From Formosa sp. (lineage in GTDB: Bacteria > Bacteroidota > Bacteroidia > Flavobacteriales > Flavobacteriaceae), in contig JABHDE010000068.1 of NCBI GenBank assembly GCA_018673215.1, positions 1 through 36,573 of the forward strand: a stretch of DNA of 36,573 bases, given 5' to 3'. Positions 8,403 to 16,709 of this stretch are shown in pieces. A model generated the notes under the pieces. It had not been told where the DNA came from and made no database searches. It saw nothing but the letters and a program-made list of their open reading frames with translations. A program made the position numbers and the translations under genes. How positions within the stretch are numbered: the stretch's first letter is position 1; every line of letters begins with the position of its first letter.

Positions 8403-10241
8403 TTACTGCAATAGTAAGGACCAGTTGTCTAAAACAATTCCTTCCGTCCCCCATTGACCACCTCCAGTCCTGAACAGTAGGTAGTAGGTTCCAGTGGATG
8501 TAATTTCAAATTGACCTGGGTTTGTGGTTGTATCGCAACCACCTGCTACGGCTGGCCCCGAATAGGTTTTTAAATCTCCACATTCCCATGCATTATAGGC
8601 TTTTAGAACATATTGGTCTCCATTATAGTCCCCTGTATTTTCTACGGGCTGTGTAGCACCAATATAGACTTCTCCCCAAACGTCATTAATATCAGCATAA
8701 GTCATGTCCATATCAAACTGATAGACCCCTGGATCTAATGTTAGCTGGGTATAAATAGCCCAGTGTTTCCAGTCACTTGGACTTTGTGTTTCTGCAAAGG
8801 TCACAACTCCATCTGCGATGGTTACGGAACCAATTCCGTTATCGGTAGGGTCTATATTAATAATAGTCCAACCACTTGAATCGTCGAAGCTTCCATTTGT
8901 GATAAGATTTGTAAACACAGGCTCTTCTGCGGTCACTTCACTTGAAAAGTCATCCGAAACAGCGGCGTCATTTGTGGCTGTAAGAGTCACAGTGTAAGTC
9001 CCAGCTACAGTATATGTGTATTCTGGGTCTTCTTCTGTTGAAGTGCCAGTACCATCTCCAAAATCCCAAGTATAACTTGTCGCATTTGTAGATGTATTTG
9101 TAAATGTTGCGGTAAGATTGTTAGCGTCAAATGTAAAACCTGCTACTGGTGCAGCAGCTGGATCTATCACAGTCACTTCTTTCGTAATCTCTGCGGAACC
9201 TGTTTCATTAGTCGCTGTTAGTGTTACCATATAAGTGCCTCCATTTGTATAGTTGTAAGTTGGATTTTCTTCAGTTGAGGTGCCAGAACCATCTCCAAAG
9301 TCCCAAGCATAACTTGTTGCATTGGCAGATGTATTGGTAAACGTTGTTGTAAGATCAGATGTTTCAAATTCAAAATCTGACACAACAGCGAGTGCAAATG
9401 AGCCAAGGGATTGAACAGTCACGTTGTCTATCACAACGCCATTAGACCCGTAGCTTCCACTTCCTATCGCTCCTCCTCGTATCACTAAGTAAACCGTTCC
9501 GGCTTCAGGAAATTCAAATATTGCACCTTCACTTTCACAAGTAATTGCTGAAAAATCTCCTTCAAATGGTTCGTTTCCACAACCTTCCCAGGTATTCAAG
9601 GATAGCCTTTTTCCTCCATCAGTATAGTCTTGACCCTCAACAGGGGCTTCCATTCCTACATAAACTTCAAACCAAGAATCCGTTAATGGACCACCACTTA
9701 TATCCATAGAAATTCGATATTCGTTATTTGCCAAAACTTGAATGGGTTGGTAAATACCAACATGTCCTCCTCCGACACCTGTCCAATGAGCTTCGTTATT
9801 ATCAAATGACACATTGATTCCGTCTGAAATAGGTAAAATAATCCATGGATCACTACCGCCTTCAAATTCACCATTTTGAATGAGGTTAGGGGCTTCTAAG
9901 TCATCAGTTATAACAACGGTTTGTATAGATTCAGCAACTCCACCTTCAGTGAATATTCTAAACCTCACATCATAATCACCACTATCAAAAAATATCTTGC
10001 TGGCTTCATATCCTTCTGCAGAGGAGTTGTCACCAAAATCCCAATGTGTGTACCAGTTTGCATCATTTGGAGTTGCTGAAAAATATACTTTGTTAGGGTT
10101 TTCAGAATCAAATTCAAATGTAAAAAAAGCATCTTCGCTTGTTGGAGGCGCTACAGTCTCTTCGACGTCATCTGCACATCCAGTAGAAATAAAAATAATT
10201 CCTACAATAAAAGTCCAGCTTAAAAATTTTATTAGTTTCAT
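8403..10241 (-). CDS. PKD- and CBM-like multimodular surface glycan-binding lipoprotein (SusE/F position)
   Basis: 612 residues with lipobox STGC (Cys22) followed by ADDVEE, consistent with surface display. Domains are: PKD 1 (about 37-112, WDFGDNS), a beta-sandwich module A (about 118-278), PKD 2 (about 288-360) and PKD 3 (about 366-438), which share WDFGDG and nearly the same 72-residue sequence, and module B (about 443-612). Modules A and B resemble each other and also residues 21-188 of the T9SS protein at the head of the operon, and each has a conserved Cys pair. No catalytic residues are seen. The gene directly follows susD (25 bp), the usual place for a surface glycan-binding protein, and PKD-containing proteins of this kind are known from marine beta-glucan loci. 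Ligand binding by the modules is inference. Confidence 0.85.
   Translation of the reverse strand: MKLIKFLSWTFIVGIIFISTGCADDVEETVAPPTSEDAFFTFEFDSENPNKVYFSATPNDANWYTHWDFGDNSSAEGYEASKIFFDSGDYDVRFRIFTEGGVAESIQTVVITDDLEAPNLIQNGEFEGGSDPWIILPISDGINVSFDNNEAHWTGVGGGHVGIYQPIQVLANNEYRISMDISGGPLTDSWFEVYVGMEAPVEGQDYTDGGKRLSLNTWEGCGNEPFEGDFSAITCESEGAIFEFPEAGTVYLVIRGGAIGSGSYGSNGVVIDNVTVQSLGSFALAVVSDFEFETSDLTTTFTNTSANATSYAWDFGDGSGTSTEENPTYNYTNGGTYMVTLTATNETGSAEITKEVTVIDPAAAPVAGFTFDANNLTATFTNTSTNATSYTWDFGDGTGTSTEEDPEYTYTVAGTYTVTLTATNDAAVSDDFSSEVTAEEPVFTNLITNGSFDDSSGWTIINIDPTDNGIGSVTIADGVVTFAETQSPSDWKHWAIYTQLTLDPGVYQFDMDMTYADINDVWGEVYIGATQPVENTGDYNGDQYVLKAYNAWECGDLKTYSGPAVAGGCDTTTNPGQFEITSTGTYYLLFRTGGGQWGTEGIVLDNWSLLLQ
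8928..9380 (-). repeat. Tandem PKD repeats in the surface lipoprotein
   Basis: Two adjacent units of roughly 72-78 codons (protein residues 288-360 and 366-438) share FTNTS.NATSY.WDFGDG and the following GTSTEE, with GTY.VTLTATN near their ends. The similarity indicates a recent internal duplication and could allow recombination that changes the spacer length between modules A and B. Confidence 0.8.
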
Positions 10242-10266
10242 ATGTTTATTTATTTGGAATTAAAAA

Positions 10267-12033
10267 TTAGTACCCTAGGTTTTCTATTAGGTTCGGATTA
10301 TTATTAACTCTATTTTGACCAATTGGTAAGTAATAATGACGTTGATCAAAACTCATTGGCAATGCTTCTGCATCAAAAGTTTCGTAGGTAAATGTTTCAT
10401 TTCCTGCGGCATCAATATGTCTAAGTGTTCTCACCCCTTCAACCTGAATACTTAAAGCCTCTGTTGCAATCCGCCATCTTCTGACATCCCAATAACGATG
10501 GTCTTCAAAGGCGAGCTCTAACTTTCTTTCGTTACGGATTCTATCCCTTAATTCAGTGCCAGAATACGGCTCTAAACGTAAGTTTTGTTGTAAACCAGCT
10601 CGGGTTCTGATCACTTCAATATAGTCTCTTGCAGGAACTTCTTGCCCTAATTCAATGGCAGCTTCTGCTGCATTTAAATAGGTTTCGCCTAATCTAAAAA
10701 TAAGACAATCCTGACCTGAGTAATATTGTGGTACAAAAAGAGGTGAATCGCCATCTTCTAAATATTTTCTTACATAGAACCCTGTTTTTGTAGCATCGGG
10801 ATGAATATTGAGCCCGTCTTTGCCAATACCCGTGCCACTCCCAGTATCAATAGATCCGCCAGTTTCTGTGCCATACCAAATTTGTACTGGCTCCCCTTGA
10901 AATATATCATTATTGGTTAATATGGTGCCTTTAAGACGTGGGTCACGATTTTCCCATGGATTATTTTCGTCATAACCAGAACCACTTTCGCTAGGCAATA
11001 GACCTGTACTCAATACTTCATAACTATCTACAAGTTGCTTTGTTGGGGACATACTTGCTCCCCAATCCAGTCGATAACTAAAAGGGACATTATGTAAATC
11101 ATATTCATGTCCTTTTTCAAATGGAATCCAAACTTTGGTAAAGATGGCTTCATCATCTGTTTCGTCTAAAAACAAATTAGCATAATTAGTTGCTGGATCA
11201 GAGTATTGATTAAAGAGTGAATATCCACCTTCAATAATTACAGTTTGTGAAGCACTCAAAGACGTTTGGTAATAGGCATCCGCATTTGAAGCAGGTATTC
11301 CCATAACTCCATCAAGCTGAACTGAGCCGTATTTTGCAATACTCCCTGCGTATAGTGCAGCTCTGGATTCCAAAGACTTAGCAGCCCATTTAGAGGCTCT
11401 TCCTTTTTGAGAAGCCCAGCTGTTTGGTAGTAAATCGAATGCAGCTTGTGAATCAGATAAAATTTGATCATATACTTCTTTTTCAGTGTTTCTGCTAGGA
11501 AATAATTCCTCTTGTGGTGTTGTATCCGGATTTTGAGGCACAAGAATAATTGGAACACCTCCGTAACGTTTTGCTAAAGCAAAATAACAGTAAGCTCTTA
11601 AAAAGTGCATTTCTCCGAGTCGGTTGTTGCGTTCTTCGACTGTAAGCACAGAGTTAGGAATCTGTTCTAAATTTTCAATAGAGTAATTGATTTTCCAAAT
11701 TATATCATACCCCCACCAATCTAGAGGCCAGGTGTTATTTGCGGTACCCCATATTCCCGGACGGTATTGGTTTAATAATGCTGTCCAAGTATAGGTACCT
11801 CTAGCCAAATCTGATATACCATCGCGTTGACAGCCACCTACATCCCAGAAACTTTCTAAATAGTCCCAAGGCATTCGATCATAAATCTTAAAAAAATAAG
11901 TGTCCATTAGGGCTCTATCGCTCCAGACATCATTTTCGGTGATACGATCCAATGGCGGTTCGTTTAAAAAGTCATCATCACAAGTAATGAAAGTGAGTGC
12001 GAATAGTGCAAAAATTATGTTTATACGTTTCAT
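10267..12033 (-). CDS. susD: SusD/RagB-family outer-membrane glycan-binding lipoprotein
   Basis: 588 residues with a lipoprotein signal (ALTFITC, Cys18) followed by DDDFLNEPP, the usual SusD start. The internal helices follow the SusD pattern (NYSIENLEQIPN, MHFLRAYCYFALAKRYGGVP as TPR-like segments), and the C-terminal region has LIFRLGETYLNAAEA and YWDVRRWR, hallmarks of RagB/SusD. It forms the lid of the SusCD importer, capturing oligosaccharides at the cell surface. It begins 10 bp after the susC stop, as in nearly all PULs. Aromatic clusters such as the Trp-rich TANNTWPLDWWGYD may contribute to glucan binding. Confidence 0.95.
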   Translation of the reverse strand: MKRINIIFALFALTFITCDDDFLNEPPLDRITENDVWSDRALMDTYFFKIYDRMPWDYLESFWDVGGCQRDGISDLARGTYTWTALLNQYRPGIWGTANNTWPLDWWGYDIIWKINYSIENLEQIPNSVLTVEERNNRLGEMHFLRAYCYFALAKRYGGVPIILVPQNPDTTPQEELFPSRNTEKEVYDQILSDSQAAFDLLPNSWASQKGRASKWAAKSLESRAALYAGSIAKYGSVQLDGVMGIPASNADAYYQTSLSASQTVIIEGGYSLFNQYSDPATNYANLFLDETDDEAIFTKVWIPFEKGHEYDLHNVPFSYRLDWGASMSPTKQLVDSYEVLSTGLLPSESGSGYDENNPWENRDPRLKGTILTNNDIFQGEPVQIWYGTETGGSIDTGSGTGIGKDGLNIHPDATKTGFYVRKYLEDGDSPLFVPQYYSGQDCLIFRLGETYLNAAEAAIELGQEVPARDYIEVIRTRAGLQQNLRLEPYSGTELRDRIRNERKLELAFEDHRYWDVRRWRIATEALSIQVEGVRTLRHIDAAGNETFTYETFDAEALPMSFDQRHYYLPIGQNRVNNNPNLIENLGY

Positions 12034-12043
12034 AGTAATTTTA

Positions 12044-15000
12044 TTAAAGTGTTATGTTTACACCAAATGTTATAGATTTTGTTTGTGGATAATACCAGCC
12101 CACGGAGGAAGTATTTTGCGGGTCAAATTCTTCTTTATAATCTTTAATAACAAATAGGTTATATCCCGTTACAAAGACAGTCATTTTTTCAAAACCTACA
12201 TTATTTTTGAATTCTGGTAAGGTGTAACTTAAATTAATATTTTTGAACCTTAGATGCTTTCCGTTTCTCAACCAAAAATCAGAGTATTTATAGTTATTAT
12301 CATTGAATCCACCGTCAGCGACTCTTGGAAAGGCAGCTCCGGTGTTTTGAGGCGTCCAATAGTCAAGTTGATAACTGTAACCGTTAAATCCATTTCGTAA
12401 AGGGCTTTGTGCCTCACCATCTAAATAAATATCATAGCCTGCAGCACCAGTTAATAATACAGAAAGCGAAAAGTTTTTGTATTCGGCCCCTAGGTTTAAT
12501 GAATAATTAATAGCAGGTTTATCACCAACTCCAAATACCTTTTGGTCTTTTACATCAATAATGTTATCCCCATTTAAATCTTGATACCTTATGTCTCCAG
12601 GTTGTAAACTTGAATTTCCATTGCCATCTTGGATCGCCCATTGATCTATTTGGTCTTGAGACTGGAAAAGCCCTTGAGATATATAGCCTCTTCTCAAATT
12701 TGTATAGCCTCCTGTTATCGTAAGATTATCTCTCATAAATGGATCTTCTTGATATGTTTCGTCTATAAAAACAGCCTTTTCTCTAGACTTTGAAAAATTT
12801 AACAAAGCGTTTACTTTCAAATTATCATTTAATTGTTTGTTATAGTTTAATGAAAATTCAAACCCTTCATTTGAAAATTCATATAAATTTTGGTCGGCCA
12901 CGGCGACACCTAATGTACTTGGGACGCTAGAGTTGGCTCTAGCGATAACATTTTCTCTTTTTCTTAAGAAATAATCAAATGATATTGAGAGTGCGTTGTT
13001 AAACAAAGAGGTGTCAAATCCGACATCATAGGTCGTATTTTTTTCCCATGTGAGGTCAACATTTGCGAGTGCGGTGTTGTCAATAGTTGGAACTGCGGCA
13101 TCTCCAGGTATCCAGAAGAAATTATAATTAAAACCACTTAACCATTGGTAAGCAGCAGTTCCATCATATCCAGCGGTCCCTACTGAGGTTCTTAATTTAA
13201 ATTCCGAAACGGTATTCTTTAAAGGTTCAAAAAAGGACTCTTCAGACAGCCTCCAGCCTATTGAAGCAGATGGGAATGTTCCCCATTCTTTTCCAGGTGC
13301 AAATCGTGATGAGCCATCATGTCTTATTGTAGATTCAAAGAAATATTTTGATTTATAGTCGTAGCTTAATCGTCCTACAAAACCCAATCGATTTTCGCGA
13401 TATTCACCACCATCAGCCCCTTGATTTTCTAGGGATCCTGCAAAGAGTTGATCGATTAGGGTGGATTGAAAATCTTGTCGTCTTCCACTAAAATTTTCTC
13501 CTTGTGCTTTTTGAACTTCCATCAAAGCCAATGCCGAAACACTATGGTCTCCAAACGTTTGGTCATAATTAATGGATTCTTGTAAGACGTATTGATTGCT
13601 ATAGCTTGTACCTTGCTCAAGAACAGTGTCACTAAAGGATCCTTCAGGGGTAGCACGAAATACATCATAATTTCCTGTTTGCCTGTTCAAAGTATAGAGA
13701 TTATATGTCTTTCCCCAGTCTTTTTGAAATGATGTATCATAAATTAACGAAGCATATGTTTTTAGGCTTAGCCCAGGGATTTGATTGACATCCCATTTGA
13801 GAGATATCTTGGCATCAAAATTGTTATTTTTTCTTCGGTAATAGCCAGCATTAAAATCTTTTATTCCTTCAGCAATATGATTTGGACTCACACTTGGTTT
13901 GGCAGGTGTTCCGTCAGGGTAGTATGCTAAATCTGTTGGAAGAGCTCTGCTTAATTCTCTAAAAATATTATAGGCTGAGTAGGCTGGTGCTTCGTTCATC
14001 TTTCTGCGAGCAGCCAGATTAAACGTTAATTGTAAGTTGTCAGTAACCTTTGCATTAAGGTTAGAACGTAAATTGTACTGTTGAAACGACAATACATCGG
14101 CGTTGTAATTAGACCCTTGGTCTAAATATCCTGCAGAAACAAAATAGTTCACTTTTTCTGTACCTCCTGTTAGGTTTAAATTGTGGCGTTGTTGAAAGCC
14201 CCAATCTTTTATGACTAAACTTTTCCAATCGGTATTGGGGTAATTAATGGGATCTGCTCCAGATTGAAATAACTCAATTTCAGCCTCTGTGTAAGCAGGG
14301 GTTTGATTAGAGTTTCTTAAACCTTCATTTAAAACTTCGCCGTATTGAGCAGAGCTTAGAAAATCAGGATACGACGTCAGAGACGTATAAGTAAATTGAT
14401 TGCTATATGTGAGTTCTGGCTTTCCAAACCTCCCTTTTTTTGTTGTAATTAAAACCACACCATTTCCTCCTTGCACTCCATAAACTGCCGCTGCTGCTGC
14501 ATCTTTCAAAACAGATATACTTTCGATTTCATTAGCTTCTAATTGGTTTAAGTCACCAGGTGCGCCATCAACGATCACTAATGCATTACCAAAATTTCTT
14601 ACTTCAAAAGAGGAATTACTAAATCCTGGCTCCCCTGAATTTTGTCTCACAAATAATCCTGAAGCCAATCCCTCTAGACCATTACTTACAGCAGCTACAG
14701 GTAATCTTTTTAAAGTTTCCTCATCAATCGTTGAGACTGCTGAGGTTAACTTGACCTTAGATTTTGTGCCATAACCAACCACAATTACTTCGTCTAATTC
14801 ACTTGTGTCTTCTTTAAGTATGATAGAGAAAGTTAATTTGTTTTCTATTTTTATTTCCTGAGTCAGATACCCCAAATAGGAAACCACAAGGATATCAGCA
14901 GGAGAAGCATCAATAGAAAAATTTCCATCAAAATCTGTTGTTGTTCCTTTAGTGGAGTCTTTGATTAGTATGGTGACTCCTGGAATGGGTTGTTTAGTTT

Positions 15001-15091
15001 TTTCGTCAACTACATTTCCAGAAACCGAATTCTGAGCCAAACCGATGCTCATACAAAGCATGAATCCGAGTGTAAGTAATCTTGTTTTCAT
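12044..15091 (-). CDS. susC: SusC/RagA-family TonB-dependent outer-membrane receptor
   Basis: 1015 residues. The signal peptide ends at IGLAQ (20). A carboxypeptidase-D-like regulatory domain (about 23-95, with GVTILIKDSTKGTTTDFDG) precedes the TonB box region DEVIVVGYGT (100-109). The plug carries the SusC hallmark SVLKDAAAAAVYG and GVVLITTKKG (to residue 220), and the rest is a beta-barrel ending in FGVNITL with a terminal hydrophobic residue. It imports glucan oligosaccharides into the periplasm using TonB energy, with SusD as partner. It is the second gene of the PUL. Sixteen bases of loop with an 8-bp hairpin lie in the 74-bp gap between it and the preceding gene. Confidence 0.96.
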   Translation of the reverse strand: MKTRLLTLGFMLCMSIGLAQNSVSGNVVDEKTKQPIPGVTILIKDSTKGTTTDFDGNFSIDASPADILVVSYLGYLTQEIKIENKLTFSIILKEDTSELDEVIVVGYGTKSKVKLTSAVSTIDEETLKRLPVAAVSNGLEGLASGLFVRQNSGEPGFSNSSFEVRNFGNALVIVDGAPGDLNQLEANEIESISVLKDAAAAAVYGVQGGNGVVLITTKKGRFGKPELTYSNQFTYTSLTSYPDFLSSAQYGEVLNEGLRNSNQTPAYTEAEIELFQSGADPINYPNTDWKSLVIKDWGFQQRHNLNLTGGTEKVNYFVSAGYLDQGSNYNADVLSFQQYNLRSNLNAKVTDNLQLTFNLAARRKMNEAPAYSAYNIFRELSRALPTDLAYYPDGTPAKPSVSPNHIAEGIKDFNAGYYRRKNNNFDAKISLKWDVNQIPGLSLKTYASLIYDTSFQKDWGKTYNLYTLNRQTGNYDVFRATPEGSFSDTVLEQGTSYSNQYVLQESINYDQTFGDHSVSALALMEVQKAQGENFSGRRQDFQSTLIDQLFAGSLENQGADGGEYRENRLGFVGRLSYDYKSKYFFESTIRHDGSSRFAPGKEWGTFPSASIGWRLSEESFFEPLKNTVSEFKLRTSVGTAGYDGTAAYQWLSGFNYNFFWIPGDAAVPTIDNTALANVDLTWEKNTTYDVGFDTSLFNNALSISFDYFLRKRENVIARANSSVPSTLGVAVADQNLYEFSNEGFEFSLNYNKQLNDNLKVNALLNFSKSREKAVFIDETYQEDPFMRDNLTITGGYTNLRRGYISQGLFQSQDQIDQWAIQDGNGNSSLQPGDIRYQDLNGDNIIDVKDQKVFGVGDKPAINYSLNLGAEYKNFSLSVLLTGAAGYDIYLDGEAQSPLRNGFNGYSYQLDYWTPQNTGAAFPRVADGGFNDNNYKYSDFWLRNGKHLRFKNINLSYTLPEFKNNVGFEKMTVFVTGYNLFVIKDYKEEFDPQNTSSVGWYYPQTKSITFGVNITL

Positions 15092-15110
15092 AATAATTAA
15101 AATCTATAAG

Positions 15111-15142
15111 AATCCCTGACCTAATAATAAAAGCCAGGGATT
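15111..15142 (-). promoter_or_regulatory. Hairpin upstream of susC
   Basis: A perfect 8-bp inverted repeat, AATCCCTG (15111-15118) and CAGGGATT (15135-15142), with a 16-nt loop lies between the head gene and susC. In the transcript of the minus strand the stem is followed by CUUAUAGAUUUU, a weak U-rich tail. It could be a partial terminator that lowers or raises susCD relative to the head gene, or an RNA-processing and stability element. Confidence 0.55.
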
Positions 15143-15165
15143 TTTGGATTAATTTAAATGGTTGG

Positions 15166-16479
15166 TTAGTGTTTGATCAGTCTTTTAGTTTCCATTCCTA
15201 ATTCAGTTTTGATTTTTGTGATATAAATACCAGGAGTGAGATGTGTTGCATCAATTGTTGTCGACATTGTATTTGGTTGTAATGAAATCACTCGCTTTCC
15301 AAGGATGTCAAAAACCTCTATAGAATCGATACGCATATTGTTCATAGCAACATTCCAGGAATTGGTAGTTGGGTTTGGATATACTGCAACTCCTTTAGTT
15401 TTTAAATCTTCAACTCCAAGCGATGCAAACGCGCCAAAAACAAGGTTGTCAAATTGAAACGTATCTGTAGCTCCACCCGTATTGGTATCACTTTGAATAT
15501 CAAAAAACAATACAAGTCTCGTTCTATCCATAGTATTAAATGCTGATAAATCCCATGTAATTTTCTGCCATTCGCCAGGAGTTGTATATTCTTGACCGAA
15601 CACTTCATGATTTGTTCCGTGATTGTCACCAACTTGAAGTTTTAGCATGATAGGTGTTGTACGACCCCCCTTTACCATTAATGAAAACCCTCTGTCAGCA
15701 GAAGACAGATCGAATCCTGAAGTATTTAGGAAAGCATGAGACCACCAAGTAGAATTACAGTCTGATATTTGCCCAACGAATGCGCTTGTATTAATCCCAT
15801 CTGTCACAGTATTAGCTACCAAATCTGTGTAGGCAGCGCCATCTGAAGCTCCAAATTCTGTTGCGGTTTCAAAATCGACAGTCAATTCTGTGATTGGTGC
15901 AGGTGGTGCTTCGGTTGATACCAATGTAAGGTTGTCTAATATGACTCCAGCACCCCAGTTTATTCCACCTGTTCTAACAAGAGCGTAGTAGGTGGTGCCT
16001 GCGTCCAGTCCAATAGTTCCGTCTAAACTTTTACAATTAGTTGCTAACCAAGAACCAGAATATGTGTTTGTTGTACCTCCACAATCCCAAGAGTTGAGGG
16101 CTAATAAATTTACGGCTCCAAAATCATTAGTATTGTACTCTTGCCCATCAACTGGTGTTGTTGTTCCTACATACAATTCAAACCAATGCTCATTAAGACC
16201 ATTTGTGGTAACGTCCGCATCAAACTGGTAAAAGCCTGTTTCATCAACGGTAAATGCTTTGTAAATGGCTACATGACCTTCAGCTCCCCAGCCAGCGTCA
16301 TTAATGTCATCAAATGTCACGACTCCATCGGCAATGACTGCAGTCGCATTGTTGTTTCCATTTTGTTGGATCACTGTCCATGCTGTTGGGTCATCAAAAG
16401 TTCCATCTGTAAATATGTTTTGAGCAAAACCTAGAGATGTTGTCAATACTAAAAGAAATAATAAAGTAATTTTTTTCAT
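15166..16479 (-). CDS. T9SS-secreted protein with two binding-type modules, no catalytic domain
   Basis: 437 residues. The signal peptide ends near TSLGFAQ (20). Module 1 (about 21-188) resembles modules A and B of the PKD lipoprotein: WFELYVGTTTPV, a Cys pair at 133 and 149, YYALVRTGG and LDNLTL. Module 2 (about 198-350) is a second beta-sandwich, with a CBM-like FDIQSD and FQFDNLVFG ending. A T9SS type-A sorting domain begins at YPNPTTNSW (367-375) and runs to KRLIKH. No hydrolase motif is visible, so the protein is probably a secreted or surface-attached glucan binder. It is the first gene of the PUL operon, ahead of susC, and follows a promoter-like box. Function is inferred from the shared module and context. 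Confidence 0.8.
   Translation of the reverse strand: MKKITLLFLLVLTTSLGFAQNIFTDGTFDDPTAWTVIQQNGNNNATAVIADGVVTFDDINDAGWGAEGHVAIYKAFTVDETGFYQFDADVTTNGLNEHWFELYVGTTTPVDGQEYNTNDFGAVNLLALNSWDCGGTTNTYSGSWLATNCKSLDGTIGLDAGTTYYALVRTGGINWGAGVILDNLTLVSTEAPPAPITELTVDFETATEFGASDGAAYTDLVANTVTDGINTSAFVGQISDCNSTWWSHAFLNTSGFDLSSADRGFSLMVKGGRTTPIMLKLQVGDNHGTNHEVFGQEYTTPGEWQKITWDLSAFNTMDRTRLVLFFDIQSDTNTGGATDTFQFDNLVFGAFASLGVEDLKTKGVAVYPNPTTNSWNVAMNNMRIDSIEVFDILGKRVISLQPNTMSTTIDATHLTPGIYITKIKTELGMETKRLIKH
15916..16419 (-). repeat. Third copy of the shared binding-type module
   Basis: This stretch encodes residues 21-188 of the T9SS protein and matches the modules encoded at 9408-9890 and 8406-8915. Shared features in order are an N-terminal NG.F or DG.F strand, a central W.E.YVG...PV segment, an aromatic residue before a Cys-Gly, a second Cys 14-16 residues later, GT.Y near the end and a final (V/L)(I/L)DN. 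It is a protein-level repeat; the DNA copies have diverged. Confidence 0.75.
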
Positions 16480-16552
16480 AATAATAATTTTGTTTATGTA
16501 ACTTAAATTAATTTAAAACAAGCAAAATCATTAGCCTGCATTATAACAAGTC

Positions 16553-16560
16553 CAAATGTA
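16553..16560 (-). promoter_or_regulatory. Candidate -7 box of the PUL operon
   Basis: Read on the minus strand the bases are TACATTTG, an exact match to the Bacteroidota -7 consensus TAnnTTTG, about 74 bp upstream of the first PUL gene. A -33 TTTG at the right spacing is not clear; TTTTAG near 16582-16587 is the best partial match. The 230-bp divergent region to 16709 is where the regulator would bind, but I see no obvious inverted-repeat operator. Confidence 0.4.
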
Positions 16561-16709
16561 ACATTTAAGTTGATTTAGTTTCTAAAATCCACCACATCAA
16601 AAACTCATTTTGTTCGAATATAAACTCATCAAAAATTCTCATAAAATTAAATTTTCAGAGAATATGACTTTTTTTTAATACATTAGACCTTCAAAACAAA
16701 ACTCGCAAT

